Below, one piece after another: positions 25,760 to 37,439 of a DNA stretch of 64,000 bases (positions are counted from its first letter, which is position 1; each line of letters starts with the position of its first letter). A program made the position numbers and the translations under genes. This stretch comes from Piezodorus guildinii (taxonomy: Eukaryota; Arthropoda; Insecta; Hemiptera; Pentatomidae), in the NCBI GenBank assembly GCA_023052935.1, contig CM041297.1, forward strand, positions 87,167,021 through 87,231,020. The letters run 5' to 3'. The notes beneath the pieces were generated by a model, which ran no database searches, was not told where the DNA came from, and saw nothing but the letters and a program-made list of their open reading frames with translations.

Positions 25760-26035
25760 TTGGAATTACTGAATTTTAAGGACATAGGAGTAACTTACAT
25801 ATTATTTGATGCGAAATTCAGAAGTATTGTAAATTACTTCTTATATATAAATATTATATTTTTTGTTGTGTTTAATGCATTTTATTTATTTATTTTTTTA
25901 TTGCACATTATTATAATTTATCTTGTTAAATTCTATTGTTTATACTTATATCACTCTAAGACTCTACTACTTAGTTACTACTTTATCTTCTGTAATATTA
26001 TTGTAAAGGGATTTGTCCCAGAATAAATTCAAAAT
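25760..26035 (+). mobile_element. LINE-like 3' end, copy A
   Basis: An AT-rich 3'-UTR-like stretch ending in GGGATTTGTCCCAGAATAAA (25998-26018). It shares the block TTTTATTGCAC(A/G)TTATTAT and the terminal hairpin plus AATAAA with the copy at 26335-26445 and, more distantly, with 37440-37741. A short stem-loop before a terminal AATAAA is common at LINE 3' ends, where it is bound by the element's reverse transcriptase. No protein domain is recognisable, so clade and 5' limit are unknown. Confidence 0.4.
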
Positions 26036-26334
26036 TATTCTTATCATAATACACTATACGAAATTTTCAAATCCTCACTAATAATCGAAATATATCAGGT
26101 ACTTTTAACAGTACAAAACACACTAATAAAACAATACGATAGGAGTTATATATTGGTATAATATTAAAGATATTTTCTTACCATTAGAAATATATTCATT
26201 TTATTTGGCATCATTTTTTTTTTTTTTATAGTTCAGTTACCTGGTTTAGTATATAATTGAAACACTATGTCATTGATCGATTGTCATAAACATAGTAAAT
26301 GGATATTTTTAAAATATTGCATGCATATACTAAT

Positions 26335-26445
26335 AACCATTTTTTATTTAATTAAAAATAATGATTACTTATTATTTATATTTGTTTAATTGTTTTATTG
26401 CACGTTATTATATAGAGGGCTTGTCCCACAATAAACAAAGAATTC
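26335..26445 (+). mobile_element. LINE-like 3' end, copy B
   Basis: Short relative of the preceding feature: TTTTATTGCACGTTATTAT then GGGCTTGTCCCACAATAAAC. Compared with copy A it lacks about 80 bases between these blocks. Too short to classify. Confidence 0.35.
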
Positions 26446-26866
26446 ATCGTAACTAAATTATCATTAAATAGTTAAATAATATTATATTAGAGGGTATGAT
26501 TAATATAAGACAGGAGAGTAGCTCACTGCATCGGTCTATTTCAAAAGTTTTTAAAAGAGTTTTTCGAGCTAAAATTTATAATTAAATTTTCCATTCTAAA
26601 AATGTTTAGTTTGTTTGTATATACATGTGTGTGTTTGAATACATGCATTGCTTTTTTTATTAATACTTAAAGCTATCGCAACATTTATTATATATCATTC
26701 AATAAGAAATACATGCGTAGCAGAAAGGAATAGGTAGACGAACTATTGAAATGCCAAGTTGCAACAATATCAACTGGTGAGTTATGTAACGAAGAATGCA
26801 GAGTTAAAAGAAACTGAGCCGACTAGGAGGGTCAACTTGATGATTGATGGCTGCAAGTTAACTGGC

Positions 26867-26933
26867 CAGCACATGTGCGCGCATATACACACATACACAC
26901 GCACACACATACACATATTGCGCACAAACATAC
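26867..26933. repeat. imperfect (CA)n microsatellite
   Basis: Interrupted CACACA/CACATA units. The frames that cross it in three readings are repeat artefacts. Confidence 0.8.
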
Positions 26934-27029
26934 GAGCCCACTTGGCGCAAATGTTTGCCGGCCACTCAGCCTGGCCATTTGGTCGCGGCATTACCGCACA
27001 GCGGGGGTGACGTTATTATCCATGTCTCT

Positions 27030-29600
27030 CGGCCCGAGTCATTTATATTTATACAGTCATACAAATTATTTATGGCTCTTCCTAACGTCAAAGGGAACAT
27101 ATAACTGGAACTGGAAAAGATAAATCTTACATATATATAAATTAATTAACAATTTTCTCAAGATAAAATCCTGAATACCAGTCCAAAACAAAATCTTAGA
27201 TTCCAGGAGAAGAACTAGGTTGATTGTCTAGAAATTTTTCTAAGTACGCCAATTCTATAAAACGCAACATAACCGAGTAAATGAAATGAAAAAAAAAATC
27301 TTTATTCTGGGACCATGTCCTCTTAGAACAATAACAATGAAAACAAAAAAATTCCTATTGTCCAGTTACTTTAAAATAAAAAACAATGACATATTTGATA
27401 CATCTATATATCTTTGCATACTTATATACACTTGGAGCACGCACTTATATATACACATATTACTGGCATTATTCTCTCAACTAATAATTAAAATTCTACA
27501 AATGTATGCAAGAAAAACTAAAAAGACTCTTTAGATGCAAGCATGTATAAATAAATGTCACAGGTATCGATAAATCAAGGTATACTACAAGGCTACCACC
27601 TTTCACCATTCTTATTCGGTATATTCTCGTGCATCGATCCTAGTCCGGGAGAATTGATGTGTGACATATGCACACGAACTCCATACAATGCAATGCAGTT
27701 TCATTGCATCCTCATTTTCTACATGAGAATATAAAAGTAAATTTATTTCGTTATTTATATTTATTTTATTAAACCATTTTTCAATTAGTGAAAACGGATA
27801 ATTTTATATATTAATTTTTAGTCGGTTTTCTTTAACAGAGCAATTAGCAACTCTGTTAGTTTAGACTGTATTGAAGAGTTATATTAGTTTTATTATGACA
27901 GTTTTTTCGTTTTCATATAGATTTTAAAGATGGTGCTAAATCTAGTTCTTCTGAAATTAAAAAACTTCAAAACTACACAAATTAAAATTAATTAATTAAA
28001 ATATGATAAAAATGTAGATGGTATGAAAACAATGTATAGGTAATAAACGTTTAACGGCATATCCACTCCAATGACATAAATTTTACCAATTATAAATGAT
28101 AATCATTGCTATATTACACATTAGCAAAGTAACTTTAAAATACTATAATATAATATAGTAAAATAATAAAAACAATAAATTAGAATATATAATTTTAATT
28201 TTCGCAATTAAATTTAAATAGAAAAGTTTACCAACTATCTTTGATTACTTAAATTACTAATTTCGTATATTTTTAAAATTTATAACCAAATAGGTGTTTT
28301 ATTTAATATAATAAACTCAACACCAAATACGAAATAACATACTTTTATCAACATAGATGACGATGGTGGCGGTCCAGAGAGTGCTGCCAACTAGCGGCGA
28401 TTTCAGCAACTACGTGACAGTAGCCAGTATTAATTTCAGTGTTTTGTTTGTCCTACCTGTTCCAACTGACCAAAAAGCTTTGCCATATTTTTTTAATATA
28501 ATTTTATTTTTATATTATGTGTTTCTAACACAATCGTTAATAGTACTACCATTAAAGTAACATATTATTTTTTTATACTTTAGTATACTTTTTTTTTATG
28601 ATGAATAGATAGATTTTTTATAGTTTAACGTTATAAGACGATATTTTTACTTTATTTTTATTATTAAATTGTCTATATTGGACTAAGTTTATATTTTAAT
28701 AAAATTAATTCTTCTCATTACTTATGATTATGTTCCACTACTACTTTTTCATTATGGGCTATCGCAAAAAAATATGGCTCAACGTTACCATGTCGCAATA
28801 TAAATGTATTATTAATAATAGTGTCTTATATATATGGCGTAATAAAGTTCTAGAAAAGTTTCAAAATGGAACGGCGGTTGAGAACAAGCGGTAAACAAAT
28901 GTAAATCTCAAGAATAAATAAGAAACCCTAATAAGGAAGCTGAGGCAGTAAAGAGAGATGAAGGAAGAGCATAAAGGACGACCCGAAAAGACTTCCAGGA
29001 CATTGTGAAGTCACTATTTATGGGTTCGACGGACGGTCCGAAAATAATGTCCTGTCAAAGTCAGACGGACTTTCTAAAGAGATCCTGGGTTCCCCATAAT
29101 TCTCAACCACGTCTCCAGATGTTATAAGCAATTCCAACGCGTCCCTACGTGCTTACAATTCATCATAAGGTGATTTATATTCGTGACATTTTAAATGATA
29201 AATAAATAAATCTAAAACGTTTTCTAGCATCGCGTCTCCTACGTGTAAGAAGATTACGCATGAAGACAAACGGTCCGAGATTTCACACGAAAGAGCTAGA
29301 GAGGTGCCGTTTCAGAGAAACCATTAATATTGGAACTCCAACTCCAGAAAGCTGTTTGATCTACGACAGGTGACTTTCCAAAACCGGACCAGGTAAATTC
29401 TAGAGTCGACAGGAGGCTTGGCCATTTGTGATTTTAGGGTTCCTACATAAATATCGCCCACGATTCAACTTGACAAGTGACTTTTGTTCGCAAAATCATC
29501 CGGGCAACCTGTTGAGTCCTAAATTCGGGAACTTCTTTCACCAACTTCCAATCACTCCGGGGGCTTCTATTCGTCACGGTAAAACAGGAAACGCACATCA

Positions 29601-29650
<50 letters not shown>

Positions 29651-30250
29651 TATATATTTTAATTTCATATTTTCAATATTCTGTCTAATAATAGTCTATC
29701 AATAAAATAATAAATTATTTCCAGCAAATTTAAAGGGCATATATTCACGGTTAAATTAAAATCATATGACTTGTCAATTAAAACACTTATACGGAATCAA
29801 AAACTATATACGGCTGTTAAACTTATCAAGTTAATAAAACATTTATATACTGTAAAATAAATTATAATTCGATTTTATAGATCTGTAACCAAGAAAATAA
29901 AATAAAAATTAACTATTGATTAATCTTGATGTAATTAATCACATGCCACATGCTTCGTTAGCCGAGACACGGAATTTCTCAATTGCCTGTGAAAATCGTA
30001 GAACGATGTTGTGACAGTAAAAAATAAATGCGTAATAGAGGTTTTAAGACTTTCTTAAAAAAATAAGAAGAGAAACCGACAGTCCTGGCTGATGAAGCCC
30101 CATTCGAAACCCTAGAAAGGTCCCTCACTACAATAGTCTTTGACAGACACATAGGAGATTGTACTAATGAAGGCCTGTCAGGAGCTGAAGGGTTGACGGT
30201 TCCTGTCATCGGCTTGAAGGGTAACCGTCAGGGAGGTTATACACAACCTT
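27030..30250. other. non-coding AT-rich DNA
   Basis: No gene recognised. A patch at 28355-28440 (TGCCAACTAGCGGCG) and a GC-richer region at 28860-29580 stand out from the background. A (TA)n microsatellite occupies 29602-29655. Short frames at 27286-27534, 28357-28560 and 29428-29688 have no domain. Confidence 0.35.
29602..29655. repeat. (TA)n microsatellite
   Basis: Nearly perfect alternating TA, interrupted once. Confidence 0.9.
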
Positions 30251-30399
30251 ATCAGTTTATACCATCTTCGGGAGTACACGAAAGAAAAGGGTCAGGTACC
30301 CACTTAACACCGGTGCAATCACATAATCAAACAAGTCGTAGAACCAGCTAACACATGCACTCGTACGTTCTAACACTAAACTGTATTCAATAGAAATTT

Positions 30400-30850
30400 C
30401 CAACTTACCGAAAAGTTCAATCTTGTTGGTGAGGACCTGAGATTGTGCCATCAATGAAGCATGACCGACACTACACCTGATACAACTGTCACTACTGAGC
30501 TCGCAGATGGTGACTGCGCACGAGTGCGATCCTTCCTCGACCGAGACCTGGCGGCTACTGGGGGGTTGGAACCACCCCTAGCTCCCCCCACCCCGCGCCG
30601 CGCTGGGGAGGGGGGCACGTGCCGCTCTCTTCGCTCTTCGTCCTCAGCTCAAACAGCGTCTCCGTCAATCCTCTATCCGTCTCATTAAAAACTAAGTGAT
30701 CACCTATCACAAAATTTTTGTGAACGAGAAACTGATAGTACGTGCGTGTAATATATAAGTAGTATTTGAAGGAAACAAGAAGGGGAGGGGGAAGGCGTGA
30801 TAGTGCATGTTGTTCCCCTCTACGCACTGATAGTAGCCTTATCACACTCT
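30400..30850 (-). other. GC- and CpG-rich island with possible first coding exon
   Basis: The G+C content of 30440-30690 is far above its neighbours, with CpG dinucleotides and a CCCC-rich core. On the minus strand an ATG at 30451 opens MAQSQVLTNKIELF and runs into a consensus splice donor, CG followed by GTAAGT, whose intron would start at 30408. Upstream the same frame stays open to a TAG near 30585. Plus and minus frames through the island (30461-30688 plus, 30555-30845 minus) are not recognised. A promoter with a first exon on the minus strand is one reading; a regulatory island is another. No downstream exon could be found, so this is not called as a gene. Confidence 0.25.
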
Positions 30851-31024
30851 ACACACTACTTTTAATAATAACTTCTTATAACAGTATATTGTCATTTAAA
30901 TCGATAAAAATTGTTTTTAATAAAATATGAATAAATAATATATTTTTATCGAATGAAACATTTATTACGTGTATGTTTTACTTTTGTTTAATAATCTGGA
31001 AACATAGTTTTAAAAAACGTTGCA

Positions 31025-31380
31025 TATTATTACACAATAGTTTATTATTTCCTAATAATTATGCTACTATATAACACTTTATATAACTGTTCAAGAAATT
31101 AACATCTACAGTGATAAATTAATCAAACTAGCAACCCTTTTCAATTATATTAAAAGAAAATAAATATATCTTTGCTATTTGTTAACCGATTTCAATATTT
31201 TTTTAAATTTGTTTTGTGGGTGATTTAATTATCTATCTCCATGCTAAAAACATTGGTATTCTCTAATACATTCTTTATTCGGGTTCTACATATCTTAAAA
31301 CATATCCTTTTTTTTTTTTTTTTTTTTTTTCAATTTGTTTTCTCTATTAAAAAGGTTCAATATTGAAAATAATAAACCAA
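31025..31380. repeat. unclassified interspersed repeat, copy 3
   Basis: Begins ACACAATAGTTTATTATTTC and ends GGTTCAATATTGAAAATAAT, so GTTTATTATTTC at the start has an inverse counterpart at the end. Internal blocks match copies at 23.2 and 35.4 kb. Interrupted by a run of about 24 T near 31308-31331. Confidence 0.5.
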
Positions 31381-31524
31381 AAAAAATTAAAAAAAAGTAA
31401 AACTAATAAAATAAAACAACCTTGTATAACGCTCATGATAATAAACCTTTTTAGTAATACTCTCAAATATAACTTCAATCCACTTTTAGCTTCAAATGTT
31501 TAAAATATTATTAAGAGTTGTACA

Positions 31525-31695
31525 TTTATAAATTTTGCCTCTCCAGGTTTAATTAGGATAAGGATCTCTAACGAGTACCTGACATCGCACAGGCTCGGGA
31601 CTACCTTTTAACGTCCCCTTCGAAGGACGGCATAACTAAGGATTTTTTACTCCCATTGAAAAATCATAGGGTCACCTGCTGGGGTATAGGAGGAA
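31525..31695 (-). mobile_element. tRNA-derived SINE, family 2, head-less copy
   Basis: Carries the family body read on the minus strand, including the block whose plus-strand sequence is CGAAGGACGGCATAACTAAG, and the block GACATCGCACAGGCTCGG. The tRNA-like head present in the other copies is missing beyond about 31695, as expected for 5' truncation during reverse transcription, and the extreme 3' end is also poorly preserved. Confidence 0.65.
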
Positions 31696-34600
31696 TGGTA
31701 GTTGAATAGTACATTAAATTATCCAATCCTAGTCTGAAATCCCTTAGACAAACCAATTAATTTACAATAGCAAACATTAAAAAATGAAAAGTTTATTTAT
31801 ATATTATAAATTCATTACATTCTTTTATAAAATTCCTGCGATGATACTAAACAGACGATAATTACGTTAGTGGTCCCAGAACTTTGTAGAATCAATGAAC
31901 AGGCGGGAAAAGGATTTGACTGGCTGACAGGTTAGGCACGCTTAACCTTCATTGGTGATCTTATTTTAAGGCAGCATTAAAAATATTTTAGTTCCATATT
32001 GACCTTCTGATTGAAATTACCACAGTTATAAAGAAGTATTTATTTTATTAAATTAAGTAACACTCCATTTCAAACTCTACATAGGATAAATGTTAAATAG
32101 AATGCAGAGTAATTGGAAATGTCATATCTTTCAATAAAAAAAAATAAAATCTTACAATTTTATTTATACATTATTACGTAAACGACCATGTATTTTGCAT
32201 TTTAGAAAAATTAAATATGTTGTTGTATAAAATATAATAATAATAAGAACCATAAATACAAATTTGAAAAGATAAATAAATGCCTTTGTAAAATCAGGAT
32301 TACTGGATGAACACGATGATTTGATCCCTTCAAATATAAACAAATAAAATACCAAGAATTCAGTCAGTAAGTTTTAAATAATGTAAGGACACCCGACGAA
32401 AAATGGTGTCTAGAAATCGTACTTAAATAGTTTGTTGCTAAAGGAAATTTTTATTTATGATAAAAACAGTATAAGCCAATTATATACCATCTCTAAATAA
32501 AATACCAGTTGAGGCATCATGAGGATAGAAAAGATTTAGATCACCAAAATGCGAACCAAAAGTATCACTACAAAATAAATGCACAATAGATAGTTTATGC
32601 CACAATACATTAGTTTTTGTTATGCAGTTTTATATAATAAAATATCATTTAAGAATAATTAAATACAAAAATATATATTATGGTTATACATTTAATTTCC
32701 ATTTTGAACGAAAGCAGGCCGTGAAGACCTGTGGCAGACAAGTGGTGGACTACAAGTGGGTGCAGCGCCGCCCTGGCGCTATCTTTCATGTTCGGGTTTT
32801 TTCTGAGTTGCTCTCGAGTCCCCTGCACCTCTTCAGTCATCGATCTGCCAGGCCAAAGGCATCCTTGGTCTATATCTAGCAGGCACTGAAGTAGGTGAGG
32901 GTGTGTGAGTCCAAACACTTCGTACGTACAAGTAAAATTTTGTATTACTATAATGATCTTGATTGATATTCCTGGTCAAATACCCACTATCGAACGATTT
33001 TATTTATTTTTTTTTTTTTTAAATTAAAAACACTTATGATAGTGTTGGTGAATTATTAAATGGAGAAGAAGGCACTCGGAGGTAGAAAAGTGAAACTAAG
33101 ATTGGAGTAAGCATGTAATGCAATGGAGTACCATCGAATCGGTAGACGTTGAACCTTTAGAAAAAAATCCAAGTTAATATTACTATTTTACTTGTTTACT
33201 ATTGATATAAAATAAGTATAAGCAGAAAAGTAAAATACGAAAGTGATTAGGTATTTCTAAGAAAATTAAATATGTTTCACATTCTGAGTCAGCTGGGTCA
33301 AACAAAAACACTGTTCTAAAAGTGTTTGTTCCAAACCCAGTGTATCTGCTGACGCAATTCGGGATATCTCCCAACACCTCAACAGTGTTCCTACAAATTC
33401 TACAACTATGTACCGACAAAGGCTGGGCATTTAAACAAATCCCGACAGGGCGTACAAATATTGATATAAAAAGTGCTTTTGATTGACTAGAACGTGTTAT
33501 TAAGCAGGCGATAACTGGGCGATAGCCGGTATTATCTAAACAGGGATGTGTGCCGAAGACATTAGGCCGAGAGCTGATAGGAGAGGTCTCGAGTAAACAT
33601 CCTGGCCAGCCGCGGGAACGGGACGGAGGAAGCAATATTTTTGTGAGCCGGCAGGTCACCGCTTGTTTGCCCACTTACAGTTCAAATATACCGCCGTCTT
33701 CAGGGCAACTCTTTTTTGTACTTGCTCGTCGGCTCGTCACATCTTAGTAGTCGTCTTTTTGCTCTAGTCGCACAGCACGTAGATGTGCTCCCGGTGGTCT
33801 GCAAGAATATCTGTGTACAAGTCTTCGTAAACAGATACAAATGTAAATCTAAAATGTAAATTCTATATAGCGTATTGACGATTTCTGAATAAACATCAGA
33901 ACAGTTATTGATAATTTATTATTTTTATTGTGATCAATGGTTCATGATCAATTCTTCGTATTCAATATTTATTCTAAAGTCTTCCTTGAGACAATAAAGA
34001 AAATAAAAGTAGATATGTTCACCATCAAACCTGAACCACGGGCGACACCTCTTCTCTAACTAATAGTACCCAAGTGGACTTGTTATGCCACTGAAAAAAA
34101 ACAAACAAAAAAAAAAAACACTCTTTTTTAGTTTTGTATATTTGAGGAATTGAAAGTGTCTTGAATTTTAATGACATCAAACAAAGAATACCGTAAACGA
34201 AAGCGATTACTTTATGTATGCAATAAACTGATTGTTGTAGTATGTGATATTGTTGTCTGACTGAACGACCCGTGATGTGTCGGATTCACGTTATGAAAGC
34301 TGAGCACAAGGTTGGTTATCGATAGGACGTTTCTGCTATATAAAGCACTGTGAAATAATTACATGGAAGAGCCATCAAGATGAGAAGGGCATGGTATGCA
34401 TAAACAGGAGCGGACATGGCGAGTACGAAGGCAGTTTGGACATGGCAGGCCAATAAAGATCTGCAGGCCGCAGAGTGATGTTGAGGACCCTTCTGCAGTT
34501 GTTGGTAAACATCGCTGCAGAGGAATGTGCTCCATGCACGCAGGTTCTATGCTGTCTATATTGTCTTCTCGATTTATATCCTATAGCTTTCTCGAGCGCA

Positions 34601-35002
34601 TCCAGTAGTACTATCTTAAAGTTGGACTGAAGAAGCTCGACTGAAATCGAATGATCTCCGACGCCATTGAACATTCATTATGCATATGCTTTGATATGTA
34701 CATAGAACATACAAAAATGTATATCTATCTATAAGTAAGGTTAGAACGGCAACTGATAGACCTTTAGGTCTACACTTCCGATGTTTAAGATTGAGTTCGT
34801 TTAAGCACTGGTTAATATTTACGAAATTCCGCTAATAAAAGCAATTACTGCATATAAATTTATAAGATAAAATATTAAAATTGGAAGATTTCAATTTTGT
34901 AACAAAGCATGTACAACTCGATTTCGATAAAGTAATGGATGAGTGATCTATCTTGAATAAACAAAAAAGTTCATCAAGCTAGGAAGAATATGATATTAGA
35001 TA
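31696..35002. other. non-coding DNA with GC-richer islands
   Basis: AT-rich unique sequence with richer islands at 31860-31960, 32715-32900, 33280-33830 and 34370-34670. The 33183-33674 minus frame of 163 codons is the longest open frame outside mobile elements, but it shows no domain, signal peptide or repeat that I recognise and its last third is AT-rich. The island at 32755-32775 holds GCGCCGCCCTGGCGC, which resembles a CTCF-type site. Confidence 0.35.
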
Positions 35003-35005
35003 TTA

Positions 35006-35150
35006 GGGGTACTCACTACGTTTGCTATAGTATGCTATTTGTGTTATTTTGCTAAACCCGTCGAGTTTCTACAGTTATTTCCTGTATAAAATTGATGGGT
35101 TTAGCACAATAGCACAAATAGCATGCTATAGCAAACGTAGTGAGTACCCC
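35006..35150. mobile_element. MITE with ~54-bp terminal inverted repeats and TA duplication
   Basis: The left arm from 35006 (GGGGTACTCACTACGTTTGC) to 35059 is repeated inversely at 35097-35150 with only a few mismatches. The element is bordered by TA on both sides (35004-35005 and 35151-35152), the target site of Tc1/mariner-type transposases. The 37-bp centre has no coding capacity. The frame at 35049-35240 crosses the right arm and is not a gene. Confidence 0.75.
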
Positions 35151-35354
35151 TATTGTCTTTCCCGGTATGTTATTTACTTCGGGTATTATTCACGAATCGT
35201 TAATTTACTCTTGCAGATAACAACCGGTATTTATAGATAAAAGGAAAAACGCTGTAAATTATTAATCAATGGTCCTTTATTTCTATATAGCTATATAAAG
35301 TTATAACATTTTTTATATCTGTTTACAAGCGATTCACTGATATGAGAAGAGATA

Positions 35355-35650
35355 ACTTAAAGTAAAATGTTCAATCACTACTGCTTATTTCAAAACGCAA
35401 CATCTCTGCCATTTCTCAACTCATCTCAATGATTCTATTTTTTTTTTTTGTAATATATTTTTTATGTACATTTTTTTTTATTTTTAGAGAACAGGGCCGT
35501 GCGATGGAGAGTATTTTTCTATTCGTTATTGAGGTACTACGGATCTTAAAACCTAGGACCTCAAATTGTAAAGCAGAAAGGGTAATTTTTTTGAATCTAG
35601 TCGATAACAAAGGTTCATTATTCAAAATAATAAGCAGATACATGAATTTA
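35355..35650. repeat. unclassified interspersed repeat, copy 4
   Basis: Contains ATCACTACTGCTTATTTCAAAACGC, matching the central block of copies 1 and 2 (first bases given only), a T-rich stretch, and near the end AACAAAGGTTCATTATTC followed by AAAATAATAAGC. Frames on both strands (35416-35643 minus, 35429-35677 plus) lie inside the repeat and are not genes. Confidence 0.5.
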
Positions 35651-35659
35651 AAAAATAAA

Positions 35660-36320
35660 AATTATTACTGGAGTTGACGAGTAATGAGAAAGACTGTTCC
35701 TAACAAAAACCTTTAGTGTTATAAGTTTTTTTTTTTCTGTTAATCTAAAATAAAATATTTCTCTAAACATTTCTTCCACAAAAGTATAAGGAGAAGCAAC
35801 CCTCAATCAATCGGAAGGACAGGAATTTACGAACGGAGCTGGAGACAGGCGGCTCCAGGCCAAACAGAACTGGAAAGGACCTCCAAAGGATTTATAGCCA
35901 GGATTCAATTTTTATTTTTTTATCCTGGCAGGTTGAAATATCGGCAGGCAGGACATCTTCATCCAGATCCATCTGATAAAGCTCGAGTCACCACCGCAGC
36001 GTTCCACCATTCCTCAACATCTTGAGGACCAAAGTCTCCAATTTGCTGTCGGTGACCTGTATTGTGTAATTGTAATAGATAGTGCTCCAACACCCGTCCA
36101 CATATATCAATATAGTAATAAATGAAATAGCACGAAATAATATATCTGCGTTACTTAAGTTTTATTTTTATAAAATTGAAATATGACAGGAGAAGAAGAA
36201 ATAATTTGATACTTTAGCACTTACCAAACACAAATTCAATTGTATTTTTGTAACATATTTAAAATTTTATTTCTGTAAAATATAAGAAAATTGAGATTTT
36301 TAATCTAATACTGAAAAAAT
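35660..36320. other. non-coding DNA
   Basis: Unique sequence with a GC-richer island at 35790-36060. No gene, RNA or repeat end recognised. Confidence 0.35.
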
Positions 36321-36400
36321 AAATATGATGAATTCGTCCGATTAGCCATAGTAGCATAAAGTGACGTTAAACAAATAAACAAACAAACAAATATGATGAA
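36321..36400 (+). mobile_element. 3' fragment of SINE family 2 in perfect 12-bp target duplication
   Basis: AAATATGATGAA occurs at 36321-36332 and again at 36389-36400. Between them are only 56 bases: TCGTCCGATTAGCCATAGTAGCATAAAGTGACGTTAAAC (in two halves the family 2 3' end as seen reversed at 46.8 and 47.4 kb) followed by (AAAC)n. It is a severely 5'-truncated insertion, and it defines the true 3' end of the family and the plus-strand orientation of this copy. Confidence 0.8.
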
Positions 36401-36815
36401 ACATTCTAAGGTCCACTATTTTTCTTTAAAAAAAAATAAAATAATAATACAATAATTACAGAAACAAATAGTAATAAATCTATGGTATTTAGAGTTTTTA
36501 TAACCTGAAGGCGTCCAAGATTAAATATACTGAAAATTCAGCGGTTTGGCAGATCACTAAGATAGAGTCAGGTAAATACAGATATATTAAGTAGGATCAG
36601 TTCTTTGCTGACCAAAGTATATTTTAATTATTTAAGATCAATAAAATAAATCAAAATTCCTTTGGAGGAATTCAATACCCGCTGGGTTCAGAGTTCCTTG
36701 CCTACCTGGATTTCTTATTGGGAAGACCCTTCAAGAACATCCGAACAGATAGCGCCGGAGGAGTGTGGAAAGGCCGGTAATGGCGAGCAGATGTGCCATT
36801 CTCAATGGAAAAAAT
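36401..36815. other. non-coding DNA
   Basis: AT-rich, becoming GC-richer from 36660 on, directly before the duplicated module. No gene recognised. Confidence 0.3.
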
Positions 36816-37098
36816 GGCCGTGACGCCAGTGGCAGATGTGACATAACTCAGTCAAAGTTGACAGGCGACTGCCTCGGCCCATTAGTGTTATTAATTACCT
36901 CCAGCCCTCTTTATATATAGTAAGCCACTATCGACTGTGGATATCGATACTGGTTTCGATATTCTTTGGCGGCGCCTTAGGGGTTGAGCGGTCACATGAG
37001 CTGCCGTGACGTACTGGCAGATGTGACATAACTCACTCAAACATGACAGCAGAGCCATTAACGTTATTAACTATTTCCAGCTCCAAGGTTATATATAA
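36816..37098. promoter_or_regulatory. duplicated ~100-bp module, possible regulatory element
   Basis: Copy 1 (36816-36919) and copy 2 (37002-37098) share, in the same order and orientation, GCCGTGACG, GGCAGATGTGACATAACTCA, CAAA..TGACAG, a block CCATTA(G/A)(T/C)GTTATTAA, a CCAG(C)C(T) block and a terminal TTATATATA. Between the copies lie about 80 unrelated GC-richer bases. TGACATAACTCA resembles AP-1/bZIP sites and the ATTA repeats resemble homeodomain sites. There are no open frames across both copies and no inverted ends or target duplication, so a tandem segmental duplication of regulatory DNA is more likely than a transposon. Function is inference. Confidence 0.4.
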
Positions 37099-37439
37099 AA
37101 CGCGTTGTATACCGATAATGCCTTCGATGTTTAATGGTGGTCTCAAGCCTAGGAACTTTTTTTATTGAAAGAAAAAAAAAAAACTTTTGTAAACACATTT
37201 TACTGATAATATATAATCAACTAATAATGAATCGGATAATATGTATGTTCTTTTTGTTTTGTTTTTTAAAGAAAAATTAAAACCATTTAGCAATGTATAA
37301 ACAAAGAGTATAAATAACTGATTATACTAGTTAGTTAAACTTTTCGATCGTTGATAAACGATTGTTCTAGGTAAACCAAGAATAAAGATTTAAAGTCTAT
37401 TTCAAGCAGTGAAGTAGTTGAAAGTGCGTTATTTTAAAA

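Noticed and set aside
26759..27123. Three overlapping frames with His/Thr repeats
   Set aside because: They cross a CA microsatellite and are repeat artefacts.
34375..34674. 99-codon minus frame and overlapping 70-codon plus frame
   Set aside because: No domain and no splice signals; both frames open because the patch is GC-richer.
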